Under the pieces are notes generated by a model, which searched no databases, was not told the DNA's origin, and was given only the letters and a program-made list of their open reading frames with translations. Position numbers and translations under genes: made by a program. A stretch of 64,000 nucleotides of DNA from assembly GCA_023014365.1 (NCBI GenBank), contig JAEBUN010000004.1, forward strand, positions 248,001 to 312,000, read 5' to 3'. This DNA is from Lepiota brunneoincarnata (Eukaryota > Basidiomycota > Agaricomycetes > Agaricales > Agaricaceae). Below are positions 11,600 to 21,617 of the stretch, piece by piece (position 1 is the first letter of the stretch; every line of letters starts with the position of its first letter).

Positions 11600-12935
11600 C
11601 CATGAAATCAAACTAAAACCAACATTTGAAGTGAAATTGATGAAACCTTATCAAGTAGCACCTGCCAAAGAAAAAGCATTCAAGGAGTTTATGGATGAAA
11701 ACCTCCAAAAAGGGTACATCTGTCCCTCAAAATCCCCTATGGCATCACCCTTTTTCTTTGTTACCAAGAAAGGAGGAGACTTCTGACCCTGCCAGGACTA
11801 CTGTTATCTTAATAATCACATGGTCAAAAACACCTACCCAATTCCCATGATCTCCTCTATCATGGATAAACTCAAAGGAGCTAAGTACTTTACCAAACTT
11901 GATATCCACCTAGGATACAATAATGTCAGAATCAAAGATGGTGACCAATGGAAAGCAGTGTTCAAGACTCCTATGGGTCTTTTTGAACCAACTGTAATAT
12001 TTTTTGGACTTTGCAACAGTCCTGCAATGTTCCAACACATGATGGACACACTATTCTCTGGAATATTGGAGAAAGGAGGAATCATCATCTATATGGATGA
12101 TATATTAATCTATGGAAAAACTCAAGAAGAAACCAACCAACTTACAGAAAAAGTACTGCAAATTCTGCAGGAAAATGACCTATACCTCAAAACAGAGAAA
12201 TGCAAATTCAACAAACAATGACTCAAATACCTTGGCATGATTATCATGCCAGACAAAATTAAGATGGACCCTGGAAAACTCAAGGGGATAGAAGACTGGC
12301 CAGTGCCAAAAACTGTCCAACAAATTCAGAAATTTATTGGATTCTGCAACTTCTACTGGAAGTTCATCCACAGTTACTCCCACCATACAAAACCCCTTAA
12401 TCAGCTCCTATCCAAATTGACCAAATTCAACTGGAAAGAAGAACAACAGAAAGCATTTGAAATGCTCAAGAACAAACTCTTAAAAGAACTGGTACTCCTC
12501 ATGCCTGACTTCACAAAGCCCTTCAAAATAGAAGCCAATGCTTCCAAATTCACATCAGAAGCTGTCCTGTACCAGCACAACATCAATGGAATATGGAAAC
12601 CCATATCATTCTATTCAAAAGTGTTTGGACTAGCTGAACAAAATTATGACATCTATGACAGGGAACTCCTTGCTATTATCTGAGCCCTTGAAGAATGGCA
12701 CCACTATCTCCTTGGCAGCCCTCACATTGTCCATATCAAAATGGATCATCAAAACCTCACATACTGGCATAAACCCCAGAAAATAAACTGCCAACAAGCA
12801 TGATGGGTCCAAACTCTCACTGATTATAACTTCAAACTCAAACATGTACCAGGATCAAAGATCCCAGCACCAGATGCCCTTTCAAGACACCCAGACCACA
12901 TTCCCAATGAGGATAACAATAATGAAGATATCACC
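11600..12935 (+). pseudogene. Element 2 reverse transcriptase and RNase H
   Basis: Motifs in order: GYICPSKSPMASPFFFV near 11715-11765, then a TGA near 11784 inside the conserved DFR region, [15 protein letters not shown] near 11890, the catalytic YMDDILIYG near 12091, FIGFCNFYWKFI near 12340, and RNase H entry (FKIEANASKF) near 12525. Stops occur at about 12219, 12681 and 12801. I saw no CpG at all in 11401-12900. That supports deamination of methylated CpG as the source of the stops. Confidence 0.85.
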
Positions 12936-14183
12936 ATGCTTCCAGAAAACCTCTTCATTGCCACAACTGACTTAGAAGATCAAAAAACAATCATGGTACT
13001 CCCAGGTCACCTCTTTATTGCCACAGTCAATATAGAACTTCAAGAAAGAATCATGGAATCACCCAAATATGATGCTAGAACTACCAAAGCATTCAAACCC
13101 CTCAAAGAATCACACCCTAACACTGCTGATAAAGATTTCAGAACAGTCCCAACCTCAAATGGTCCACTCCTCACATTTCAAGAATGTGTCATCATTCCAG
13201 AAGACCTTCAACTCAGATGTGATGTCATTGCAAGATACCACAACCACCCCACACATGGCCACCCTGGAGAACAGGAAACATATTGCCTTGCCAAGAAAGA
13301 AGTGTATTGGCCAGGAATGTCAATGTTCATAAAAAACTACATCAAAGGCTGTCCAGAATGTCAACAGCACAAGATCATCTGACAACTGGACCATGCTCCA
13401 ATCCAACTAATTCAACTGGCATCCTTCTTATGCCTATTTAGCCAGATCTCATGGGATCTTATCACCAGTCTCCCACCATCTATGGGAAACAACACAATAT
13501 TGTCCATGGTGGACCATGGCCTTATGAAGGGGGTAGTTTTCATCCCTAATGACATCAGAAGACTCCTTATCAAAAAAGTGTTCACATGATACAGCCTCCC
13601 TGACAAAATCATATCAGACAGAGACCCTAAATTTGCTGCCCAATCCCTCAGACAACTAGCAAAACAATTAAACATCAAACAAGCCTTCTCCACAGCCTAC
13701 CACCCACAAATGGATGGAACAACAGAATGATACAACCAAGAAATAAAAACCTATCTATCTATATACTGCACCAGAAATCCTCATGAATGGTCAGAAACAC
13801 TCCCAATCCTCAAATTCTCCCACAACTCCAAAACACATGCCAAGAATCAGAAATCCCCATTTGAACTCATCATGGGATACAACCCTCCAGCAATCCCTAC
13901 TGTTATGGAAACATCAAACTTTCCATCAGTAGATGATCACATCAGACTTCTAGATGATGCCCAAAAAGAAGCACATGCTGCCCGTCAAATATCCACCAAT
14001 ATTATGAAACAAAGAAGCAGAAGAACTGCCAAACCCCTTGAAACATGTCAGAAAGTATGGCTAGAAGCCAAAACCTCAAACTTCCATTCCAATCATGAAA
14101 AATATCTCCAAAAAGACTAGGACCATTCACCATTACAGAAGTCTTGTCACCAATGACATACAAACTTCAACTTCCAATCAAAT
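12936..14183 (+). pseudogene. Element 2 integrase
   Basis: The zinc-binding HHCC domain is complete (RYHNHPTHGH ... GCPECQQHK, 13235-13375), ending in a TGA at 13379. Core motifs follow: WDLITSLPPS near 13450, SDRDPKFAAQS near 13615, and YHPQMDGTTE near 13700, with a TGA directly after the catalytic Glu where Arg is expected. The C-terminal frame (13872-14120) leads to KLQLPIK at 14183. There a solo LTR interrupts it. Confidence 0.8.
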
Positions 14184-14833
14184 TGTCATATCCATGCCAA
14201 CTCAGAGTCTAATCACTTAAACTTCAGCTTCTCGATTCCATGTGTGCTCCACACAACAACCCTCTGCCCTCTGACTTGGCCCCAATTTGCTCCAACTGCA
14301 ACCCACTGCCCCAATCACGCGACCACCTCCACACATGCTGTGGTCACCTAACCCTTGGTGTCTCTAGTTCCAGTCTCCATTTCCCATCTGTAGTCAAGAT
14401 ACATTATTGGTCTCCATACCTGTACTGGTTTCCATTCCATTCATAATCCATTTGTAACTATATCAGTCTCCACTTTGCTCTGCATGTAGTCAGTACAAGT
14501 CATAGTTTGTAAGGCTAGTAGTATATATACCATAGGTACTTGGCTTGTACTCTTCAGTCTGATAATCAAATCAAGCAGCAGACCAGCTCCCTGTTCCATA
14601 TCCTCTCCTCTCTTCTGCCTCGCTCCACTTCAGCTCCAACTTCCTGAAATACAGACTAGGACAGCAGGAGGGCACAGCACATATGCTGAGGCCGCAAGTC
14701 CAACTCCCCACCCAACATACTCTGCCTCGGTCCTGAAGTCTACATACTGACTTTGCCCTATCCCCCAGTTACCTTATACCAAGGACACCACCCTGACCCT
14801 CCACTTCGGTCCCAATCTGCACTGGCTCTAACA
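14184..14833 (+). repeat. Solo LTR of element 1 family inside element 2 integrase/chromodomain
   Basis: It begins TGTCATATCC and ends CTCTAACA, like the LTRs of element 1. The target duplication CAAAT is exact (14179-14183 and 14834-14838). No internal element sequence is present, so it is a solo LTR left by LTR-LTR recombination. The TATA box (gtatatatacc) is near 14521. The host frame goes from ..LPIK to WKIH across it, the normal integrase C-terminal sequence. Confidence 0.9.
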
Positions 14834-15125
14834 CAAATGGAAGATACATACACTCAATATTCCACCAAAACCTTCTTACCCCATTTAATGAAACAGAAGC
14901 ATACAGATCCTATCTGACACCACCACCACCTGACATCATCAATGATGAAGAGGAATACAAAATCAAAACTATCCTCAATCACCACTGATACTGCAGAAAA
15001 CTCCAATACTATATCAAATGGAAAGGATACTCCCACATGGAGAATGAATGGATCACTGAAGAAACACTCCACACCAATGCTGATGAATATCTAAACAAGT
15101 ATAAAGAAGCTCATGGAATCTCCTA
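14834..15125 (+). pseudogene. Element 2 chromodomain
   Basis: After WKIH and a small indel, the frame reads HQNLLTPFNETEAY, then DEEEYKIKTILNHH near 14945-14990. A stop (TGA) follows, then the chromodomain core YYIKWKGYSHMENEWITEE near 15005-15063. Aromatic residues of the methyl-lysine cage are recognisable (Y, W, W). The segment belongs to the same pol as 12936-14183. Confidence 0.75.
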
Positions 15126-16237
15126 GAAAGATCAAGAACCCACCAGAACCCACCAGAAATGACTCCACTCTCACACCAAACACACTTAAAAACATGCCCA
15201 TAAACCTCAACCTCACTTGCCCCCAGACTACTCCCCCTTTTTCCACAATATCCTATCCAACCTCCTCATCCTCCTTGATCATCATTATCAATGACCAGAA
15301 TGTCAAACATACAACATTTCAGACAACTCCCATTCCAACTCTGTCTCCCAACACCCCCCCTCTCACACCTTTGCTGCCACATATGCCTCTCTTAGAGACA
15401 AGACCCCCAGCCCCAATGCCACCCCAGAACCAACAGTTGCCCCAGCCACTTCCCTTAGATTCCACTCAGCTGGAATACAACCACCAGGATCAGATCACCC
15501 TTCTAATGGAGATCTGTGTGAGGTTGCTACCAGCTGAACCTTTATGAATAAATTGGATAACTCTCCAATTTCAGAATACAACTGACAACTCTGGGCCAAC
15601 TATACCCATCATGTATAACAGACTAAGGCTCTCACTGCTGCATATGATGCACAATGTGCCTGGGCAGAATCACTCAAGGGACTTCTCCAAACATGATCAA
15701 GCCTCATGTCTGAGGTATTGAAGAACTTATCCCAGCAACATGCTATACATCCCCAAAAGCCCTCCTCCACAACCATCACCCCCATCATCACTGCCACCAC
15801 TCCCAACAAAGGAAAGAAACCTGTCAATCCCAGAAACCCATTCAGAAATATCACCCCACCAGAAACACCACCTACACCATCTCCAATAACAATGTCCCAG
15901 TTTGGAACTCCCCCAATCCCATTCACCCATGAACCAACTCCCAAACCACTGACAGATCAGTCTGTATTCAGTGCAGACACACCAGACATTGGGCCATGGA
16001 CTGTCCACAATTCACCTGTCTTGAATGCAAACAATATGCTTCAGGACATTATTCCTATGACTGCATCAAATATTGATGCTCCCATTACATGGTTTTCCAA
16101 CCCCACCATAAACAGACTGAATGTCCAGCTCAAAAGATTCAACATGCCCCCTACTCCAGAAATTCAGCAGCCTACCCCTCAACTACCCCCACAACTCACA
16201 ATTGATACATCGACCTTATCAACAATGACTACTACAA
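15113..16237 (+). pseudogene. Element 2 accessory region with double zinc knuckle
   Basis: Downstream of the chromodomain is a long Pro/Thr-rich low-complexity coding stretch (frames 15113-15547 and 15706-16242). A different frame at 15963-16064 encodes two knuckles: CIQCRHTRHWAMDC (CX2CX4HX4C) and CLECKQYASGHYSYDC (CX2CX6HX4C). That frame, not the longest one, is therefore the likely original. The product may have been a nucleic-acid-binding protein expressed after pol. It is interrupted by the probable solo LTR at 16238. Confidence 0.5.
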
Positions 16238-16662
16238 TGTAAGGGCAACCTGGTCATTATGTCATATTGACTGAGCAGAGGGAAACCTTAGAGAATCAAG
16301 TAAGGTTTCTCTGAGCTCACCTACACTACTTATACTACCTGCCATAAGTCCAAGTTAAGTAATCTACTCTATATAAAGGGCTGTGAGGTGTCAGGGATAC
16401 CTAAAGTGGCTATGGTCAGGAATGGGCTCAGGACAGGGTCATATGTGCCAGTGAGGGTTTGCATCTGCATTGGAGGGGCATAGGACAGAACTCCAAGCAC
16501 TTGAGTGCTGGAGGACCAAATTCCAGGCCAAAGGGGGCTGGGGATGAGATTTCTGGATGCAGGAAGGCAGGGAATTGGATTTCCAAATTTGAGATTGTGA
16601 GCAGTGACCTGAAGTTCCCCTTACATATGAGGAATGTTATGATGAGGTTGCTGAATCTAACA
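16238..16662 (+). repeat. Probable solo LTR of a third family
   Basis: It begins TGTAAGGGC and ends CTAACA, and has a TATA box (ctatataaaggg) near 16370, about one third in. The accessory frame appears to resume after it (..ITGEP.. near 16665-16680). The expected duplication is imperfect (ctaca against ttaca, one C/T difference, with one extra base). No second copy in this window supports it. Confidence 0.45.
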
Positions 16663-16939
16663 TTACAGGAGAACCATGCAGCACCTTCTGAAGAAAACCA
16701 ACCTATCCCTATGAAGAAAGAATAGAAAGCCCCCACTTCAGATGACTCCTATACAACATCTTCTACCTAGGACAACCCCCATCCCCAGGAACTGCTGCCA
16801 TGCTTGACCTTTACAGAACTCCCACTCCAACCTTCTCTCCAGTCATTCCCCCTCACCCAGACTCCACTGAGAGCCCTTAAGTCAACTACTATGAACCTTA
16901 CTACCTAGCCAAATACCCCAAGAAAGGAAACTAATGAGT
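16663..16939 (+). other. 3' end of element 2 with polypurine tract
   Basis: This holds degenerate coding sequence of the accessory region, with many stops. It ends in a purine-rich run (agaaaggaaa, 16921-16930) just before the 3' LTR, the likely polypurine primer for plus-strand synthesis. Confidence 0.5.
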
Positions 16940-17373
16940 TGTGATGGAAAATAACTCTAAGAATGGACCTAATATTATCAGAATTCCACATCAGAAGGAC
17001 AGTTATGTTTAGCTTAGTTTCCCATGTCATATGTCACTCTGAAACAATCAGTAGTGTACATCAGAAGGACTATATTTAGTTTATGACTCACTCTCTTATC
17101 TCTGACTCATAATTACTCTGGTCCAGACCTTTATACAGTAAGGGACAAAATCCTTCCAATGATTTTTATACTTCAACAAATATGTTAATAACTGTCCACC
17201 TACTAAAGATGAAACCTTCATAATTTAATTAGGAATACCTATATAGCTCATGTATCATCCTGCCAAACATCATTATGTCATATGCCATTTTGGGAAGTCA
17301 GTGAATTAAACAATCATTTAAGGTCATTGGAAGGGTTTTGTCTATCTCTAAGAAATTACCAATAATTACACTT

Positions 17374-18458
17374 TTAGTACTTTGTATACCCTCCCCTGGC
17401 ATCCAACACACCCTGAACCCTATCAGGCATACTCTCTATCAGATTCTGACACACTTCTGCTGGAATCTGATCCCATTCCTTTTGTGTCTTATCCCATAAT
17501 TCTTCCATCCCTGAGGTGGAGTGTCATACTCCCCTAACTTGATTTTAAGGTGAGTCCACAAATGCTCAATTGGATTAAGGTCTGGAGATTGTGGGGGCCA
17601 CACCATAACCTCCATTTCAGCTGCTTTGAACCATTTTTGAACCTTGATGCACCTATGTTTGGGATCATTATCTTATTGAAAGACAATATCCTCCACCTCT
17701 TTGTCATACCACTCCAGGCTCCCCTTGAGTGCATCCTCCAAAATGGTGACAAATAGATCACCATCCATCTTACCATTAATCTTGGCTGCTAACCCTGGAC
17801 CCTCCCACAGCATACAGCCCCATACCATGATAGAATCTCCTCCAAACTTTGTGGTTTCCTGCACCAGCCTATCACTAAGCCTCTCCCCTGCTCTTTTACA
17901 GACCCAAACCCTGCCATCTGACCCTAAGCAATTGATTTTGGTCTCATCTGACCAAACCACCCTCTTCCAGTCTTCCAGGGTCCAGTCTGCATGTGCCTCT
18001 GCCTACTCCAATCTTTTCCTCTTGTGTATAACAGAGAGTTTAGGCCTTTTCTGCTTGACTACAGCCTTCATTTCAGCTTTTTTGAGTGCTCTGCAAACTG
18101 TTTTGGAGGATAGAGGTTTGTCAATGACAGTATGAAGGGTTCTGGTGATTTGGGAGGCATTTTCAGCCTTGTGGGATGTGATAAGATGAGTGGCATATTT
18201 GATATTGCCAACAGAAAGCTTGGTGCAGACTGCTAATGGGCCCCATGTAATAAATTGTGGATTTAAAAAAAAAAAAAGAACAGAAAGCTTGGTTGGGTGG
18301 CCACCAAGTGACTTTGAAAGTGTTGAATGATGTTTGGAGTGAAGCCAAGATATAGTGCTGAGGCCAAGACCAGTGGTAAAAGCAATATGGGTAGCAGAGT
18401 GGCCTTTGTTCAAAAGGGAAAGAATATGGTTGCATTGAGTCATAGAGAGAGATCGCAT
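17374..18458 (-). pseudogene. Tc1/mariner transposase (decayed)
   Basis: An N-terminal helix-turn-helix region is at 18458-18290. The DDE catalytic core follows: first Asp in VVWSDETKI (near 17955), second in QxDNDPKH (near 17670), and Glu in SPDLNPIEHLW (near 17570). It ends in the family tail GGYTKY-stop at 17374. Breaks: TAG near 18003 where Trp or a similar residue is usual, TAA near 17673 replacing Gln, and a one-base shift near 17515. A 69-base in-frame insertion (18210-18278 region) lies in the N-terminal part. It is dead, but the DDE residues are readable. Confidence 0.85.
18210..18293 (+). mobile_element. 54-base poly(A)-tailed retroposed insert in the transposase
   Basis: A perfect 15-base direct repeat (aacagaaagcttggt) lies at 18210-18224 and 18279-18293. 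Between them are 54 bases that end in about 13 A residues, with AATAAA some 14 bases before the A run. Target duplication, poly(A) tail and poly(A) signal are the marks of LINE-type target-primed insertion of a 5'-truncated RNA. Repeat plus insert is 69 bases, so the transposase frame stays open. Confidence 0.75.
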
Positions 18459-19199
18459 GTTAGCAAAATGAGGTTGGGGGGGTGGTGTGAGCTAGGGGAG
18501 TGAGCAGCTATATTTATACATTATTCCAACCAGTCACATGACATTTATTTGCACTTATTTGGCTGTAATAAACAAAATCATGTGATTAGAGTAGAGACAG
18601 ACAAAACCCTTCCAATGGCCTTAAATGATTGTTTAATTCACCGACTTCCCAAAATAGCATATGATGTAATGATGTTTGGCAGGATGATACATGAGCCATA
18701 TAGGTACTTCCAATTAAAATATGAAGGTTTCACCTTTAGTAGGTGGGCAGTTATTAACATATTTGTTGAAGTATAAAAATTATTAGAAGGGTTTTGTCCC
18801 TTACTGTATAGTAGGAGCATAGCCACACTCAGTAGTATATAAGGATACAGTACATTACTATGTATCCTTATCTTAGTGTTATAAAGTTCTTGCCTCCTAT
18901 ACCTCTTGGCCTTAAACCAGCTGGACTTATAGTGTTCTGTCATCTCCAAGTCATACCTACATAGTAGGACAAGACCAAGTCTGTATAGACATCTTGCCTC
19001 GAACACCATGTTACTCAAGAGCAAACCCCTAACACAGGTAACAATAAGCCCAAGCCCAATAGACAGGCATCTACATACATTACCATGTGGGCTTCATCCA
19101 TGCCCCAATCATATGCCTTTATTAGGTGAATACCCTCCCCTGCAGCAATATGATCCTATCCCCATTGGAGATCATTAGAGACAGCATGCATCATCTTCA

Positions 19200-20420
19200 A
19201 CCACTTGTCCAGGACTGTTTCACCTACCACTCAGGCATACAAATTGCTTAACATTGGACATAGGAAAGGGAAAACATTCAAAGCCCAATTGGCTCATCCT
19301 GCCAAAGTGAGCCAGTCACAGAGAGAGAAACAGTTTGGGGATCCATCTTTAGGAATAATGAAGTGGCCCAGCTTGCAGAGGAAGTCTTCCTTCTTCTTAG
19401 GAGGTAGTATGATGGTAAGTGCATTTGCATCAACCATGAGACCTATTATCTTCAATCTTGGGCCAAACTCCTGCTTTCATTCCTTATATGAACCCCCAGC
19501 TTATCCTAGCATGTTAGAAGATCCACTTGGCTTTGTGGCATGGCTTTTGAATAGGGGTCATACTGGGCCATATTATCCAGGAATTCCCATTCATAGCAGT
19601 CATCCACCCAGGCATTCAGTTTTCAAACCCTGGAGACCTTGTCAGTAATCCAGAGGATAAGTGAGTTGAGCCCAATAAAAATATCTCCAGAACAATGCCC
19701 TCCAAAAGCTACACAATGGTCAACATATCATTGATCATTGACTGTGTTAACCTGCTTGATCTGCTAGTAGGGATGTGCTGGACAAAGTTGGTATACTTCA
19801 GAAATATCACTCTTCCACAGCATGAGCTGCCATTCAGCTGGCTTGTTCCTGTGGGCATGGAGCAATTGGTCCCCAAGGCATATCATATTATCTAAAGTAA
19901 AGAATGACCATGTGGAGTTGTCATGGAATTTAGGGAGAACTACCCAAATGACTGATGCATCACCAATCAATATTCCCTAGGTAGTTCCTTGGGAACAGTG
20001 AAGATGGGCATACAGTATATACCAGGCAAGAGCAGTCCCTTAAAACCAGCTGAGAAATGATTTTTTGCCAGCTCCTTGTCCTTCTGCTCTCAAATAAATT
20101 TCCTCCTCTCGGGTTCCTTCACAATATGCTGGGCAGCATCATTGGTTACTGGGTATCCCTTGAGACTCAGATTAGCCCAATGCCAGAATCCCTGTTCCAG
20201 TCCATTGCAAATTGATTCAACAAAATCATCATTAGGGTGAGAGATGAGGAAATAGCACACTGTAACACACCAACTTTGATGGGTGTGATAATCTGGAATA
20301 GATCAGCATGAGAAGTCACTGTTTGTTTAACTAGATAGTCATCTGCAATCTTTGGTGCAGTGGGAAACACTTCCACCTCCTCTGACCACTCCACTACACC
20401 AGGCACCAGCAGGCCCTCCA
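19200..20420 (-). pseudogene. DIRS/Ngaro-like retroelement reverse transcriptase (decayed)
   Basis: Read on the minus strand, in shifting frames, the order fits the agaric tyrosine-recombinase retroelement family. It gives a GFWHWAN block near 20200, FTVPKELPREY near 19990, LMLWKSDISEVYQLCPAHP near 19810, WQIKQVNTVNDQ near 19770 and FGGHCSGDIFIGLNSLILW near 19690. The catalytic WVDDCYEW is near 19610. Many stops and shifts show it is old. Family placement is from recalled motif patterns; no recombinase domain was found here. Confidence 0.6.
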
Positions 20421-20499
20421 CATTCCACCTGTTGTAATGAAGATATTAGGATGAGGAACCCCACTGATTCAACTAGGACATTGGGACCATCTATATTCC

Positions 20500-21617
20500 T
20501 GAGATTTGCACCTACTGCATTGGTGTTTGAGTCTGCAATCCAAGGAACAGCAGCCATTTTTTGTATTGAAATGGTAGTACACTACTGTGCCTTTCTTATT
20601 CAGCTGATAGTTGGTATGGAATTCAGTTCCTCCTGGGAAGAGAATTGACTCCCAGTATGTTTTATGGATGTCTTTGTTGAGCAGTGAGTTGTTTTCACCT
20701 CCTCCAACAGCACCTTAGATGGCTTCATCAAAAAGGAGGACATAGCCATGTTCTCTGATGTTTCTCCTCCTGAATTTGGCAGAGATGTACAATGTATGTA
20801 TATTGGTTAAGTTCTCCCCAATAGTTGGGGAAAACATAGCTCATCACTTCAGCAGTGGCTCACCAAGCTTGTTGCCACTTGCCTGATGTTTTGATCCTCT
20901 TCAAGATGGTGTCCTGAGATATGGTGAACTTGTGCTCTCTGATTCACCCAACTTCCTCTTGCACTGGCTAGACAATGAATTGTTCTTTGAATACTTTGTG
21001 GAGATTAACTGCTTTTCCTTGCAGGATGTTGCTCCATTCTGTGTCAGAGAAATTGTAGGGTGCTCCAGGCCCTGATTGAGCCCAACATTTAATAGAGTAC
21101 ACATCTTGGCTAATGTAGGCTAGCATACACCTGGTTTTACACATGCTTTCAGTGAGTCCATCACTTCCTTATGGGCCTTCTCTGAACCATAAGAAGACAT
21201 CTTCCCAGACCTTTTTACTTCACTGGGTGCCCTGGGGTACCTTTTCCAAGATGTCCCAAGATCCTTCAAAACCAGTGAGATCATGGACAAGTTCCTTCCA
21301 TCCTTGTTCCTCTCCAAATTCATCATCCTTGGAATCACTTTCCCCAGAGGTAGATCCCCCTCATGAGCCAGAGGTCCTAACCCCAGATGTTTGGCTAAGG
21401 ATGGTTTGGGGCACCTTTTACCCTGTCTGAGACAAGACGGTGTTGAGTTCATTTGTGAGTTGATCTTTGTAGCCATTGCTGACATTGAGACCCCTGATGT
21501 ATTGATTCTCCTCATACTGGCCTCAAGCAAAGCTAATCTGTCCTCTAGCAAGATCAAGTGTGAGTTTGAGAAGTTGGGGATGCTTGGATCATATCTCAGC
21601 CCCCTTCTCCTTTCCAC
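20500..21617 (-). pseudogene. DIRS/Ngaro-like gag region (decayed)
   Basis: The longest frame (21617-21120, 165 codons) is charged and has a helical N-terminal part (LILLEDRLALLEASMRR). Near 20590-20500 another frame gives FNTKNGCCSLDC ... HQCSRC, resembling the cysteine/histidine finger at the end of gag in these elements. Position directly upstream of the reverse transcriptase supports a gag role. Confidence 0.45.

Larger units (their letters stand above)
17136..18806 (-). mobile_element. Tc1/mariner DNA transposon
   Basis: The element is 1,671 bases, starts CAGTAAGGGACAAAA and ends with its inverted copy. It is flanked by TA on both sides (17134-17135, 18807-18808). The terminal inverted repeats are long, about 215 bases (17136-17350 and 18592-18806), and differ at about one base in ten. 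Comparison with the intact LTR at 413-774 shows the empty site. The single gene inside runs on the minus strand. Confidence 0.9.
413..19043 (+). mobile_element. Old Ty3/gypsy chromovirus (element 2), host of the nested insertions
   Basis: This is one LTR retrotransposon about 8.1 kb long once later insertions are removed. In order it has: 5' LTR (413-774), gag (about 1370-2579 then 10354-10718), protease (10895-11149), reverse transcriptase and RNase H (about 11600-12900), integrase (about 12936-14183), a chromodomain (14834-15120), a zinc-knuckle accessory region (about 15113-16730) and a 3' LTR (16940-19043). It is split by a full second element (2580-10348), two solo LTRs and a Tc1 element. 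Gag, integrase and chromodomain frames resume directly after each insertion. Stops and shifts are found throughout, so it is dead. The flanking 5-mers (gctaa and ataag) do not match, so the outer target duplication is decayed or was lost by recombination. Confidence 0.8.
16940..19043 (+). repeat. 3' LTR of element 2, split by the Tc1 element
   Basis: The left part (16940-17135) and right part (18809-19043) together match the 5' LTR at 413-774. They start TGTG and end GTAACA. The left part also contains a short internal duplication (the 'acatcagaaggac' block occurs twice, near 16989 and 17057). The Tc1/mariner element lies at the TA between the two parts. Confidence 0.7.
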
